From Ruegeria sp. TM1040 (GTDB lineage Bacteria > Pseudomonadota > Alphaproteobacteria > Rhodobacterales > Rhodobacteraceae), in NCBI RefSeq assembly GCF_000014065.1, contig NC_008044.1, positions 333,501 to 397,500 on the forward strand: a stretch of 64,000 bases of DNA, read 5' to 3'. Position numbers and translations under genes: made by a program. Numbering within the stretch: the first letter of the stretch is position 1; each line of letters opens with the position of its first letter. A model generated the notes under the pieces. The model did not search any database. It saw nothing but the letters and a program-made list of their open reading frames with translations, and was not told the origin of the DNA. This document shows, in pieces, positions 54,510-63,496 of the stretch.

Positions 54510-56120
54510 TCAGGTGGAGAGTTTGGCGAGCAGGCCGCGGGTGGAGGCGTCTTTTTGGGATGCATCTGCCCCTTCGACCATCGGCAGAAGGCGGGTCGCC
54601 AGTTCTTTGCCCAGCTCAACCCCCCATTGATCAAAGGAGTTGATCCCCCAGATCACGCCTTCGGTGAACACACGATGTTCGTAGAGAGCAACGATCTGAC
54701 CAAATACGAATGGCGTCAGTTTGGGGTAGGCGAGGGTCACCGAGGGACGGTTGCCGGGAAAGCTCAGATGCCCGGCCATACGGTCGGCATCCACCCCGTC
54801 AAATCCGCGCGCGATGGCAATCTCGCGCGCCTCATCCCAGGATCGCCCCAGCATCAGCGCTTCGGATTGAGCAAGGCAGTTGGCTTTCAGAAGATTGTGC
54901 TGATGGGCCAGCTCGGGCTCGTGACCCGTTGCGGCAATCAGGAACTCGGTGGGGATCACCTGCGTACCCTGATGCAACAACTGGTAAAACGCGTGCTGGC
55001 CGTTGGTGCCGGGCTCGCCCCAAACCACGGGACCGGAGGCGCGGGGCAGGGGGCTGCCATCGAGCGCGACGGATTTGCCGTTGCTCTCCATATCAAGCTG
55101 CTGAAGATAGGCGGGCAGGCGGGACAGACGCTGATCATAGGGCAGAACCGCGCGCGAACCATAACCGCAGATGTTGTTGTGCCAGACGCCAATGAGCCCG
55201 AGCAGCGCAGGCAGGTTTTCCATCAGCGGCGCATCACGGAAATGCTGATCCATCGCGGCAGCGCCTGCGAGGAATTCGCCAAAGGACTCCGGCCCCACGG
55301 CAATCATGATCGGCAGACCGATCGGTCCCCACATGGAGTAGCGTCCGCCCACCCAATCGGCAAAGCCAAAGACACGGGCGTCTGGGATGCCCATCGCGGC
55401 CGTTTTGTCCAGTGCTGTCGACACGGCCGCCAGATGGGTCGAAACATCCTCACCCAGCGCACCTTTGAGCCACTGGATAGCGGTCTCGGCGTTGGTCATC
55501 GTCTCGATGGTGGTAAAGGTTTTGGAGGCGATCACGACCAGAGTGGTTTCCGGGTTCAGACCGGCCAGCACGTCATGGATATGCGCGCCATCCACGTTGG
55601 ACACAAAATGACAGGCGGGCCCGTCGTGATAGGGGGCAAGCGCCAGCGTGGCCATCACCGGGCCAAGGTCAGAGCCGCCGATGCCGATGTTCACAACATC
55701 GGTGAAGGCCGTGCCGGTCTTGGTCTGGTAGCTGCCCTCCCGCAGGGCGGTGGCAAAGGCGCCCATCTGCGCCAGGACCTTTTGGATGCCAGGGACGACG
55801 TTTTCGCCGTCCACCTCAATGACTGCATCCTTTGGCGCACGCAGGGCCGTGTGCAGCACGGCGCGGTTCTCGGTTGAATTGATCTTGGCACCCGACATCA
55901 TCGCCGCGATCCTCGACTTCAGATCCACGCTTTCGGCCAGTTGGACCAAAAGGTCGCGCGCGGTATCGTCCAGCGCGGTCTTGGAATAGTCCAGCAACAT
56001 CTCACCGGCAGAGGCGGAGTAGCGCGCGAACCTGTCGGCGTCCTGAGCAAAGTAGTCGGTGAGCGGGGTGGCCTCGGTCGCGGCGCGATGGGCTGAGAGT
56101 TGCTGCCAAATGTCACTCAT
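54510..56120 (-). CDS. pgi: Glucose-6-phosphate isomerase
   Basis: A 536-residue isomerase that interconverts glucose-6-P and fructose-6-P. Signatures: [20 protein letters not shown] (about 136-155), [19 protein letters not shown] (about 250-268) and the C-terminal [17 protein letters not shown] 56120 follows GAGGAG; a TTG one codon earlier is not needed. First gene of pgi-zwf-edd-eda; upstream is the GTTAGCGCTAAC palindrome. Confidence 0.96.
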   Translation of the reverse strand: MSDIWQQLSAHRAATEATPLTDYFAQDADRFARYSASAGEMLLDYSKTALDDTARDLLVQLAESVDLKSRIAAMMSGAKINSTENRAVLHTALRAPKDAVIEVDGENVVPGIQKVLAQMGAFATALREGSYQTKTGTAFTDVVNIGIGGSDLGPVMATLALAPYHDGPACHFVSNVDGAHIHDVLAGLNPETTLVVIASKTFTTIETMTNAETAIQWLKGALGEDVSTHLAAVSTALDKTAAMGIPDARVFGFADWVGGRYSMWGPIGLPIMIAVGPESFGEFLAGAAAMDQHFRDAPLMENLPALLGLIGVWHNNICGYGSRAVLPYDQRLSRLPAYLQQLDMESNGKSVALDGSPLPRASGPVVWGEPGTNGQHAFYQLLHQGTQVIPTEFLIAATGHEPELAHQHNLLKANCLAQSEALMLGRSWDEAREIAIARGFDGVDADRMAGHLSFPGNRPSVTLAYPKLTPFVFGQIVALYEHRVFTEGVIWGINSFDQWGVELGKELATRLLPMVEGADASQKDASTRGLLAKLST

Positions 56121-56475
56121 CAAGTGGGCTCCTCGTTATTCGCATCGAATAGGCGGCGCTGGTGGCGCGCCTGCGAGATCCGGTTCGCGGCCTATATGCC
56201 AAGTTAGCGCTAACAATGCTAGTTCAAATTCCAAATTTTCGCAAACTTGCCACTGACGGGTTGGTCTTTGACGCCTGCAGATCCTGAGCCAAGCCCAAAG
56301 GCGCGGGGCTGGCGAGTTCAAGTCCCAGCTTATCGCATGCGCGGTGGTCTGGTCCAAGCGAAGGTCGAAGTTTTTTGCGCCTTATGTGAACCGCTTCATA
56401 TTTTGCATGCAAGCTGCACGTTAAACCTGCTGGTGTGAGGGGCGAATGTTGCCCCTGTCGCCAGAGGATACCGAT
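56121..56475. other. Regulatory region upstream of pgi and a small secreted-protein gene
   Basis: 355 bases without a convincing protein gene. It carries the pgi operator (56203-56214), a TATAGG at 56191-56196 on the minus strand as a possible pgi -10, and AGGGGC-GAATGTT-GCCCCT (56438-56456), a perfect 6-bp hairpin in the leader of the small gene at 56476. A 135-codon antisense frame (56224-56631) is rejected. Confidence 0.45.
56203..56214. promoter_or_regulatory. LacI-type operator of the Entner-Doudoroff operon
   Basis: GTTAGCGCTAAC is a perfect 12-bp palindrome 83 bp upstream of the pgi ATG, with the central CG of LacI/GalR operators. A one-mismatch copy precedes glk. The cognate regulator is not encoded in this window. 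Confidence 0.65.
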
Positions 56476-56625
56476 ATGATCCAACATATTAAAACAAGTG
56501 CATTGGTGGTTCTGATCGTCGGCGTGAGCCTGACCAAATCCTATGCACAAAACGAATATTGCGCTGATGTGACGCCTGCGGGGCAGATTGCCCAGACGCA
56601 GGCAGACCAGACACAGAATATCTAG
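56476..56625 (+). CDS. Small secreted protein, 49 residues, unknown function
   Basis: ATG 56476 follows AGAGGA by eight bases and opens a 49-codon frame. Residues 1-25 look like a signal peptide (MIQHIKTSALVVLIVG, cut after SYAQ), leaving a 24-residue Gln-rich mature part with one cysteine (NEYCADV). The codon use is AT-richer than in neighbouring genes. A hairpin suited to termination follows at 56684-56712. It may be a short envelope peptide, but a gene this small could be fortuitous. Confidence 0.45.
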   Translation: MIQHIKTSALVVLIVGVSLTKSYAQNEYCADVTPAGQIAQTQADQTQNI

Positions 56626-56683
56626 ACCCAAGACCCGCGGTCTTTGGCCTGGTCCCAGATATAGGTCCCCGACACCTCGTGAG

Positions 56684-56712
56684 ACGCCGCTTCGGGTTTG
56701 CCCGGGCGGCGT
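56684..56712. terminator. Bidirectional terminator hairpin next to ureG
   Basis: ACGCCGC (56684-56690) pairs with GCGGCGT (56706-56712), with an inner CGGG-TTTG-CCCG. On the plus strand TCTCTTTA follows. It lies 6 bases beyond the ureG stop and would serve the ure operon and the small gene upstream. Confidence 0.6.
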
Positions 56713-56717
56713 TCTCT

Positions 56718-57359
56718 TTATGTCACCGCGCCCGAGTCGATGCCGCCGATGTCAAAGAGATGGCGGAGCACGGTGTCGACTCCTTCGCCATGACGCAATG
56801 CAGTAAAGGCAAATGGCAGCCCATTGCGCATGCGCTTCGCATCGCGTTCCATCACCTCAAGCGAAGCCCCCACATGAGGGGCAAGGTCGGTCTTGTTGAT
56901 AATCAGAAGGTCTGAGCGGGTGATGGCCGGGCCACCCTTGCGCGGGATCTCTTCGCCTGCGGCCACGTCGATGACATAGAGCGTCACATCCGCCAGTTCC
57001 GGCGAGAACGTGGCCGAGAGATTGTCACCACCGCTTTCGATCAGCACGATTTCCACCTCGGGGTGGCGGTTTTGCATCTCGGCCACCGCCGCGAGATTGA
57101 TCGAGGCATCCTCGCGGATTGCCGTGTGCGGGCAGCCGCCGGTCTCCACGCCGATCACCCGGTCCTGTGGCAGGATTTGCTGGCGCATCAAGGCCTCGGC
57201 ATCTTCCTGTGTGTAGATGTCGTTCGTGATGACGCCGATGGAGTGATGATCCTTCAGCGCGCGGGCAAGCTCTGCCATGAGCGTGGTCTTGCCTGCTCCC
57301 ACGGGGCCGCCGATGCCGACGCGGAGCGGTCCATGGGGCGCAGTTGTCTGCGATGTCAT
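56718..57359 (-). CDS. ureG: Urease accessory GTPase
   Basis: A 213-residue SIMIBI GTPase that delivers nickel to apo-urease with UreDF. P-loop [13 protein letters not shown] (about 16-28), the metal-binding CPH in [15 protein letters not shown] (about 70-84), LIESGGDNL and guanine-specific NKTD are present. ATG 57359 overlaps ureF by 4 bp. Last gene of the operon. Confidence 0.96.
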   Translation of the reverse strand: MTSQTTAPHGPLRVGIGGPVGAGKTTLMAELARALKDHHSIGVITNDIYTQEDAEALMRQQILPQDRVIGVETGGCPHTAIREDASINLAAVAEMQNRHPEVEIVLIESGGDNLSATFSPELADVTLYVIDVAAGEEIPRKGGPAITRSDLLIINKTDLAPHVGASLEVMERDAKRMRNGLPFAFTALRHGEGVDTVLRHLFDIGGIDSGAVT

Positions 57360-58000
57360 GAGCGAAAGATCCTCGAATATTGGGTTTCATGGCGCATGGA
57401 GGCAATATCGGCGGCAAAACTCGCACCAAAGAGATCGTCGATCGTACCCGAGAGCGCCGCGTCGACCGTCCTGCGCAGTTGTGGCCCGCAGGCGTTGAGG
57501 CGTTGCTGTGCCTCCGTCTGTCCAAGCGAAAGAAGCCTTTGACCGGCCGCAACAAGGTTGGAGAGGAAGGCATGCAGATACATGTTCAGCGTAAGATCCA
57601 GCGCAACATCATTGAGTCTGGCCGCGTGCCCCACGGCCACGGGGTAGGTGAGGCTAGGCAATGCTGTGTCCCAGATCGCGGCCGTGGTCCGACAAAAGGC
57701 CGCGCCCTGCAGGTCGGTCTCCTGCAGACGTTCCGCCGAGGGGCAAAACGCGCGCGCGGTGTCGTCGATCTCCGCCAGCGACTCTGCGGTTTCTGTGCGA
57801 TAGGCACAGGCCAAGAGCAGCGCATCCGAGCGCGCGCCACCATGGGTCAGCAGGTCGCTCAGCCAGTCCGACAATGTGTCCCCGTCGCGCACATGCCCCT
57901 CTGAGACGGCGCCTTCGAGCCCGTGCGAATAGGCAAAAGCCCCCACCGGATAGGCCGGCGAAAGCCATTGCATCAGCTTCAGCGTCGCCTCACTGGTCAT
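57356..58000 (-). CDS. ureF: Urease accessory protein UreF
   Basis: A 214-residue all-helical protein that links UreG to the UreD-urease complex. [21 protein letters not shown] near the start and a C-terminal [12 protein letters not shown] tail are typical. ATG 58000 is inside the 3' end of ureE (11-bp overlap). Translating further upstream would read the His-rich tail of UreE in another frame, so that extension is rejected. Confidence 0.94.
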   Translation of the reverse strand: MTSEATLKLMQWLSPAYPVGAFAYSHGLEGAVSEGHVRDGDTLSDWLSDLLTHGGARSDALLLACAYRTETAESLAEIDDTARAFCPSAERLQETDLQGAAFCRTTAAIWDTALPSLTYPVAVGHAARLNDVALDLTLNMYLHAFLSNLVAAGQRLLSLGQTEAQQRLNACGPQLRRTVDAALSGTIDDLFGASFAADIASMRHETQYSRIFRS

Positions 58001-58520
58001 GGGAATGGTCGTGGCTGTGGCCATGATCTGCGTGATCGTGGTGCTGGCCGTGATGGTTCGTATGGCCGTGTTCATGGGCGTGGGTGCGCCCGTGACCATA
58101 AGCGCCGCCTTCGGGCGTGAAGGGCTCCTCCACCTCTCTGAGCTGCGCGCCGAGCTGTTCGAGCATGGCCCGGATCACATGATCGCGCTGGATCAGCAGC
58201 CGGGACGCCTCGATCTGGCAGGGGGTGTGGCGGTTTCCGATGTGCCAGGCCATTCGCGGCAGATGATCGGCGGTGACCTCCAAAAGTGGCTCTGGGGCCG
58301 CAACCACACGGATCTCGCCGCCGCCTTCGAGCAGCAAGACACCATCGTGATCAAGTGATGTCGTATGCGAAAGGTCCACCAGAAGACGCTCTCCGCTCTC
58401 ACAGGTCAGAACCTTTCGGCGCAGGAAGCGGGCGTCGTAATCAAGCACCACGCAATCTCGCGGGCTTTCGTCATGGGGGTGCCCGTGATAGTGCCGGGCA
58501 ATCAGCCGGGGGGCGCTCAT
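57990..58520 (-). CDS. ureE: Urease accessory nickel chaperone UreE
   Basis: A 176-residue metallochaperone. The N-terminal peptide-binding domain is followed by the metal-binding domain with WHIGNRHTPCQIE (about 91-103), in which a conserved His binds nickel at the dimer interface. The C-terminal tail has about 16 histidines in the last 35 residues (HEHGHTNHHGQHHDHADHGH), a nickel store as in Klebsiella UreE. It overlaps ureF by 11 bp. Confidence 0.95.
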   Translation of the reverse strand: MSAPRLIARHYHGHPHDESPRDCVVLDYDARFLRRKVLTCESGERLLVDLSHTTSLDHDGVLLLEGGGEIRVVAAPEPLLEVTADHLPRMAWHIGNRHTPCQIEASRLLIQRDHVIRAMLEQLGAQLREVEEPFTPEGGAYGHGRTHAHEHGHTNHHGQHHDHADHGHSHDHSHDQ

Positions 58521-58569
58521 GATCGGCCCCCCGCGCTGGTCAGGTTTTTGATGCGCGATGCGCGGGTCG

Positions 58570-58797
58570 TCAGACGTACATGATGTCCGAGAAGACGTGC
58601 TTTACAACGTCTTCGCGTTTCAGGCCGCGCTGTGCCAGTTCTTCGTCCGACAGCTCCATCAGGGTGCGGGCGCGGTTCACGCGGTGGTTGGATTCTGCGA
58701 GATGCACCAGACCATTGCCAATCGCGCGGAAAAAGCCTGCGATCAGGCCGAACGGATTGAAGGGGGTGCTGGTTTGTGCGTTCGATGCGTATGCCAT
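58570..58797 (-). CDS. DUF1127-domain small protein
   Basis: A 75-residue protein. LVHLAESNHRVNRARTLMELSDEELAQRGLKRED is split by the DUF1127 core (about 31-64), a helical domain of short, Arg-rich proteins in Rhizobiales and Rhodobacterales. Some relatives act in phosphate, RNA or C/N metabolism, but there is no settled function. AGGAG lies nine bases before ATG 58797. It sits between the secreted 204-residue protein and ureE; presence within a urease operon is unusual. Confidence 0.88.
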   Translation of the reverse strand: MAYASNAQTSTPFNPFGLIAGFFRAIGNGLVHLAESNHRVNRARTLMELSDEELAQRGLKREDVVKHVFSDIMYV

Positions 58798-58935
58798 GGG
58801 GACGTGCTCCTGTGTTCAAGACTGTCTCTCCCGTGGCTTCAACATAGCCGCATCGCAGCAAATAGGTTAGCACTTCTGACGCATTCCCGGCATGCGCCAG
58901 AGGCAAGGCTGTTGCGGTTGGCGTGGTCTCATAGG

Positions 58936-59550
58936 TCACTTCACGCTCCTGATGGATTGATATTCATAGGTTTCTTCGCCTTCCGCCGTGATATTGCCCG
59001 CGAGATACGAAATCCCGAGCGCGGGCAGGTAGTGCAGAACATCGCGATCCGTGAGTGGAGTTTCGCTGTAGTGGACATGGACCGGAAGGACGTCGTAGGT
59101 GCAGTCGCCGTAGCTCTTCTCGAATTTTGGCTGCGGGGTGAAAGTCTGCGTCTCCTGGTCAATGTAGCCCACATCATTATAGGCCACTTTATAGCTCCAT
59201 TCCGCGAGGCCATTGGTCTCGGTCTCCGGGAGAAGAAGCGCGTCCGCCGCGACAGGAAAGGCATAGGTCAGCCGGGTGTTCGGCCGCAGTTCGCCGCGCT
59301 CGAGCTCGATGATTTCCAGAACATAGAGCCCCTTTGCGAGCAACACCCGCGTGGCGCCGGAGGCTTCTGCGTCATGCGCGTAAACGCTCTCGATCAGACC
59401 GGGGCGCAGCTCGCGAAATGTCTCGGAGTCGCCTTCTTCGAACTCAAAAATGATACCCCCCTCAGTCAGATCCGACGCAGTCGGACATGCCTGTGCCCAC
59501 AGGGGCAGCGGCAGAATGGCAGCAAGAAGAACGGCAGAAAGGCGCGACAT
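58936..59550 (-). CDS. Secreted protein in the urease operon, unknown function
   Basis: A 204-residue protein with a signal peptide (1-20, cut after WAQA). The mature part is acidic, beta-rich by composition and has two cysteines (ACPTAS and YGDCTYD) that may pair. No family is recognised. AGGAG is 7 bases before ATG 59550; it starts 31 bp downstream of ureC, on the same strand. A link with urease is positional only. Confidence 0.78.
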   Translation of the reverse strand: MSRLSAVLLAAILPLPLWAQACPTASDLTEGGIIFEFEEGDSETFRELRPGLIESVYAHDAEASGATRVLLAKGLYVLEIIELERGELRPNTRLTYAFPVAADALLLPETETNGLAEWSYKVAYNDVGYIDQETQTFTPQPKFEKSYGDCTYDVLPVHVHYSETPLTDRDVLHYLPALGISYLAGNITAEGEETYEYQSIRSVK

Positions 59551-59581
59551 TATGGGCTCCTGAATTGAGGGTCGCTCAACC

Positions 59582-61294
59582 TTAGAAGAGGAAATATCGC
59601 TGTGCCAAGGGCAGTTCCTCGGCGGGCTGACAGGTCAAAAGCTCCCCATTCGCGCGTACCTCATAGGTTTCAGGGTGAACCTCGATCTCAGGCGTGGCGG
59701 TGTTGAGCTTGAGTGCTGACTTCCCGATCCCGCGTGTGCCCTTTACCGCAAGTGTCTGTTTTGCAAGACCCAGTGTCTTACCGATGCCTGCGGCCTGCGC
59801 GGCCTCGGACACAAAGGTGACGGCAGAATGCTCGACCGAGCGCCCGTAAGCGCCCCACATGGGACGCGAATAGACCGGCTGCGGCGTCGGAATGGAGGCG
59901 TTGGGATCGCCCATTTGCGCGCAGGCGATGGTGCCGCCCATCAGGACCATCTCGGGCTTTACACCAAAGAAGGCTGGGTTCCACAGCACCAGATCCGCGC
60001 GCTTGCCCACCTCGATAGAGCCAATTTCATGCGCGATCCCATGCGCGATCGCCGGGTTGATGGTGTATTTTGCCACATAGCGCCGCACGCGAAAGTTGTC
60101 GTTCTCACCTGTTTCCTCGCTCAGGCGGCCGCGCTGTTTCTTCATCTTGTCTGCGGTCTGCCATGTGCGAATGATGACCTCGCCCACGCGTCCCATCGCC
60201 TGGCTGTCGCTTGCGATGATCGAGAAGGCCCCCATGTCGTGCAGGATGTCCTCGGCGGCAATGGTTTCGCGCCGGATCCGGCTCTCGGCAAAGGCCACAT
60301 CCTCGGGGATGGATTTGTCGAGGTGATGACAGACCATGAGCATGTCGAGGTGCTCTTCGATGGTGTTCACGGTGAAGGGGCGGGTCGGGTTGGTCGAGGA
60401 GGGCAACACGAACTCCTCACCGCAGATCTTGATGATGTCCGGTGCGTGGCCACCGCCCGCACCTTCGGTGTGAAAGGCGTGGATGGTGCGGCCTTTCATG
60501 GCCTTGACGGTGTGTTCCACAAACCCCGACTCATTGAGCGTGTCTGTATGGATCATCACCTGCACATCCATTGCATCGGCCACCCCGAGGCAGCAGTCGA
60601 TGGCAGCGGGTGTGGTGCCCCAGTCCTCATGCAGTTTCAGCGCGCAGGCGCCTGCGTTAACCTGTTCTTCAATGGCGGCGGGCAGCGAGGCATTCCCTTT
60701 GCCTGCAAACGCCAGGTTCATCGGAAACGCATCTGCGGCCTGCATCATCCGACCCAGGTGCCAGGCACCGGGGGTGCAGGTGGTGGCCAAAGTCCCATGG
60801 GCTGGCCCGGTGCCGCCGCCGAGCATGGTGGTCAGACCCGAGTGCAGCGCATCCTCGATCTGTTGCGGGCAGATATAATGGATATGGCTGTCAAACCCGC
60901 CTGCCGTCAGGATGCGCCCTTCGCCCGCGATCACCTCGGTGCCGGGGCCAACGATAATGGTCACATTGGGTTGAGTGTCGGGGTTGCCGGCCTTACCGAT
61001 GGCATGGATGCGCCCGTCTTTCAGCCCGACGTCAGCCTTGTAGATGCCGGTCCAATCAAGGATCAGCGCGTTGGTAATCACGGTATCGACCGCGCCGCCC
61101 GCGCGCGTCGTCTGCGCCTGTCCCATCCCGTCGCGGATCACCTTGCCGCCGCCAAATTTGACCTCTTCGCCGTAAGGGCCGGTGAGGTCGCGCTCCACCT
61201 CGATGATCAGGTCAGTATCGGCCAGCCGCACGCGGTCGCCGGTGGTCGGCCCATACATGGCGGCATAGTCAGAGCGAGGGATGTTGGCGGGCAT
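59582..61294 (-). CDS. ureC: Urease alpha (catalytic) subunit
   Basis: A 570-residue subunit that hydrolyses urea to ammonia and carbamate at a dinuclear nickel site. Ligands appear as HIHY (about 137-140), carbamylated K220 (ALKLHEDWG), HTDTLNE and [15 protein letters not shown] (about 272-286); MVCHHLD (about 320-326) is the mobile flap with its Cys and catalytic His. Complete, beginning [21 protein letters not shown] 112-bp gap lies between ureB and ureC. Confidence 0.98.
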   Translation of the reverse strand: MPANIPRSDYAAMYGPTTGDRVRLADTDLIIEVERDLTGPYGEEVKFGGGKVIRDGMGQAQTTRAGGAVDTVITNALILDWTGIYKADVGLKDGRIHAIGKAGNPDTQPNVTIIVGPGTEVIAGEGRILTAGGFDSHIHYICPQQIEDALHSGLTTMLGGGTGPAHGTLATTCTPGAWHLGRMMQAADAFPMNLAFAGKGNASLPAAIEEQVNAGACALKLHEDWGTTPAAIDCCLGVADAMDVQVMIHTDTLNESGFVEHTVKAMKGRTIHAFHTEGAGGGHAPDIIKICGEEFVLPSSTNPTRPFTVNTIEEHLDMLMVCHHLDKSIPEDVAFAESRIRRETIAAEDILHDMGAFSIIASDSQAMGRVGEVIIRTWQTADKMKKQRGRLSEETGENDNFRVRRYVAKYTINPAIAHGIAHEIGSIEVGKRADLVLWNPAFFGVKPEMVLMGGTIACAQMGDPNASIPTPQPVYSRPMWGAYGRSVEHSAVTFVSEAAQAAGIGKTLGLAKQTLAVKGTRGIGKSALKLNTATPEIEVHPETYEVRANGELLTCQPAEELPLAQRYFLF

Positions 61295-61406
61295 GATTGA
61301 ATTCCTATCGGAGGAGACGGTCGAAAATCTCAGACGAGACGTTTAGAAGGCGAAAGACAGGCCGCGGCGTACTTGCGCCTGAAAGCTGCAGACGGTTGGT
61401 GGCGCA

Positions 61407-61712
61407 TCACAGATCCCCCATGATTTCGGCGTTGAACCCAAAAATCCTGCGTGCCCCGCCGATGGGGATCAGCGGCACCTCACGGCGTTGGCCGGGTTCA
61501 AACCGCACGGCGGTTCCGGCGGCAATGTCGAGACGTAGGCCCCTAGCGGCCTCACGGTCAAAGTCGAGCGCAGGGTTCGCTTCGGCGAAATGGTAGTGGC
61601 TGCCCACCTGCACCGGGCGGTCGCCGGTGTTTGCAACCATCAGTGTGAGGGCCTCGGCGCCCTCATTCAGGGTCAGATCACCTGCGGCGGGCATCAGCTC
61701 TCCTGGGATCAT
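61407..61712 (-). CDS. ureB: Urease beta subunit
   Basis: A 101-residue structural subunit: [12 protein letters not shown] at the start, then [20 protein letters not shown] and [24 protein letters not shown] (split across the family signature). ATG 61712 overlaps the stop codon of the small gene upstream (ATGA), which is the sign that the latter is translated. Confidence 0.96.
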   Translation of the reverse strand: MIPGELMPAAGDLTLNEGAEALTLMVANTGDRPVQVGSHYHFAEANPALDFDREAARGLRLDIAAGTAVRFEPGQRREVPLIPIGGARRIFGFNAEIMGDL

Positions 61713-61876
61713 TTGCGACTCCGAAACCACGAAATGGTGCCACCGACCACGGCGGCAGCAAGGATGAGGGCAATCCAGACCTCGGCCCCGTGTGGATGCA
61801 CATGCGCCCCACCATGAGCGAGGGCCGGACCAGCGGTGAGCGCGAAGGCAGGCGCGAGAGCGAGCAGGTGTTTCAT
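61709..61876 (-). CDS. Small histidine-containing membrane protein between ureA and ureB
   Basis: A 55-residue protein. Signal-peptide-like start [20 protein letters not shown], then [12 protein letters not shown] with four histidines, a membrane helix ([18 protein letters not shown], about 33-50) and the basic end FRSRK. It would expose a His cluster to the periplasm. Its TGA overlaps the ureB start; GGAGA is about 11 bases upstream. The histidines suggest a metal (nickel) role, but that is inference. I do not recognise a named family. Confidence 0.75.
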   Translation of the reverse strand: MKHLLALAPAFALTAGPALAHGGAHVHPHGAEVWIALILAAAVVGGTISWFRSRK

Positions 61877-61901
61877 GGGGCAAGATCTCCGGTTTGAGCT
61901 G

Positions 61902-62204
61902 TCAACGGATGGGGTTGTGTACGGTCACGAGCTTGGTGCCGTCGGGAAAAGTGGCCTCGACCTGCACTTCGTGGATCATCTCGGCCACGCCGCTCATGCA
62001 TTGATCGCGGGTGATGACCTCGGCCCCCGCCTGCATCATCTCCGCTACCGATCTGCCGTCGCGCGCCCCCTCGACCACGGCATCGGTAATGAGCGCGATT
62101 GCCTCTGGATGATTGAGTTTCACCCCGCGCGCCAGTCGCTTGCGGGCGACTTCGGCCGCCATCGCGACCAGAAGCTTGTCTTTTTCTCTCGGTGTCAGAT
62201 TCAT
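61902..62204 (-). CDS. ureA: Urease gamma subunit
   Basis: A 100-residue subunit beginning [20 protein letters not shown], with [20 protein letters not shown] and VTVHNPIR at the C-terminus, all invariant features of UreA. Separate ureA and ureB genes, as in other proteobacteria. It follows ureD by 21 bp and precedes the small His-protein gene by 25 bp. Confidence 0.97.
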   Translation of the reverse strand: MNLTPREKDKLLVAMAAEVARKRLARGVKLNHPEAIALITDAVVEGARDGRSVAEMMQAGAEVITRDQCMSGVAEMIHEVQVEATFPDGTKLVTVHNPIR

Positions 62205-62225
62205 GCGCCTGTCGCTTTCATGGTC

Positions 62226-63119
62226 TCAAAGTCTCCAGCATCGGGGCAGGCTGCCCTCGGTGAGCTTGTCAAGAATGGGCAAGAGGCTCTGGCGTAAGAC
62301 AAAACTGTCGCGCGCCAGAAGCCGCATATGCAACAGATTCGGCGCGAGGAGGGACGCCCCGCCATAGGCCTCTTTGCCCGCAGGCAACTGAGTGCGCAGC
62401 CACGCCAAGGCGGCTTCGGCACCGGGGCTTGCCAGAACGAGTGTGACCATGGCGGTGCAGGGGCCAGACAGAACGCCGGCAATGCCCGGGCGCTTGAGCT
62501 GAGCCATAGCATCCCCGTCGAGCCGGATTGCATCGCGAAAGAGGATGCGCCCTGCGCGTCGGATCTGGATCTGGTCGTGAAAGCGCAGCGCGGAGAGATG
62601 CTCGCCCATGGCGACGCGGCCAAAGACAAGCGGCTCGACCAGCAAGAGCTCCGCATCGTCGGCGAGTTCCACATGAAGGCTGCGCCGGAAGGCGCTGTGC
62701 TGAAACAGGATTGTCTCTTGCGGCACCCATCGAAGGCGCGCTTGTGGCTCCACGCTCAGCCGCGTTGTCATCTGTCCGGTCTGATGCGGCTGTGCGCGAT
62801 AGACCCGTTCGGCGGCTTGTGTTGTCAGGGTGAGCTGGCTTTGGGCGCCAGCCTTGGCCGTCAGCGCGAAGTCATCACCGCCCGTGATGCCGCCTGCAGT
62901 GTTGACAGTCACCGCCTCAAGATCTGGCCGACCAGTCGGGAACAGAAGCTTCAGCGCCCCGGATTGGTGAAGCGTATCGAGGGCTACTGCGCCATCATCG
63001 CGCCGTTTGCTGCTGACATGGGCCCGCCCCCGAGCGCGCGGCGGCTGACCAGCTGCCACAACATCCCCAGGGGCGCTTGGGCGTTGGGGCGCTGTCGCGA
63101 TATCTGCGGCCTGCGGCAT
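62226..63119 (-). CDS. ureD: Urease accessory protein UreD
   Basis: A 297-residue scaffold that binds apo-urease and forms the nickel tunnel with UreF/UreG. GALKLLFPTGRPD, VNTAGGITGGDDF and WVPQETILFQHSAFRRSLHV are family motifs. I use ATG 63119 (AGGGA eight bases upstream). The ATG at 63137 overlaps a TGGTATAAT promoter element and would lie upstream of the transcript start. First gene of the ure operon. Confidence 0.92.
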   Translation of the reverse strand: MPQAADIATAPQRPSAPGDVVAAGQPPRARGRAHVSSKRRDDGAVALDTLHQSGALKLLFPTGRPDLEAVTVNTAGGITGGDDFALTAKAGAQSQLTLTTQAAERVYRAQPHQTGQMTTRLSVEPQARLRWVPQETILFQHSAFRRSLHVELADDAELLLVEPLVFGRVAMGEHLSALRFHDQIQIRRAGRILFRDAIRLDGDAMAQLKRPGIAGVLSGPCTAMVTLVLASPGAEAALAWLRTQLPAGKEAYGGASLLAPNLLHMRLLARDSFVLRQSLLPILDKLTEGSLPRCWRL

Positions 63120-63135
63120 GGCAGCTTCCCTGAAC

Positions 63136-63144
63136 ATTATACCA
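63136..63144 (-). promoter_or_regulatory. Extended -10 promoter of the ure operon
   Basis: On the minus strand TGG-TATAAT (63144-63136) is a perfect extended -10. No good -35 is seen. Transcription would start near 63128-63130, giving a leader of about 10 bases before ATG 63119. Confidence 0.55.
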
Positions 63145-63496
63145 GAGCCTTTGAGGGTTGCGGGATGGATTTCGCTGAGAGTGCGAGGTCTTGCGGCAGT
63201 GCGCTATCCGCGCGGTGTGGCCAGGGAGCATCCGTCCGCCGTGGTGATTAAAAAATAAGCGCAATGGGGTCGTGTGGTGTAAAATGAGGCATTCTTGGGT
63301 CGCGGGCGCACTCCCGCCCGCTTTGTCCGCATTGAAATGCAGTCAAACCCGTTGGGCCGGGCAGCGCACCTGCGGTGCGCTGCGGGGGTCGCACGCGGGT
63401 CCGGGGGCGGGGGCGAAGCGAAGGATGCTTGGCCTTTGAGAGCGCGGTCCGCTATGCAGGGAGCCAAAGTGATTAACGTGCAAAGGAAGTCGCCGC
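63145..63496. other. Intergenic region between ureD and the CoA-transferase gene
   Basis: About 350 bases between divergent genes. AT-rich sequence at about 63247-63290 (TGATTAAAAAATAAGCGC) may contain a promoter of either gene. Short antisense frames here are composition artefacts. No inverted repeat convincing enough to list was found. Confidence 0.4.

Noticed and set aside
56305-56335. GAGTTCAAGTCCC resembling a tRNA T-loop
   Set aside because: The flanking bases cannot form the 5-bp T-stem, and no acceptor, D or anticodon arm can be placed.
56224-56631. A 135-codon minus-strand frame with several cysteines upstream of pgi
   Set aside because: No domain, no ribosome-binding site, and it lies over the pgi operator and the small plus-strand secreted-peptide gene.
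58517-58939. A 140-codon minus-strand frame whose start overlaps the stop of the secreted-protein gene and whose stop overlaps the ureE start
   Set aside because: The neat overlaps look meaningful, but the translation is Arg/Pro-rich and overlaps the clear DUF1127 gene in another frame; its C-terminal half is a typical shadow.
61713-61883. Longer UreB frame of 158 codons
   Set aside because: The first 57 residues are out-of-frame reading of the small His-protein gene; UreB proteins are about 101 residues.
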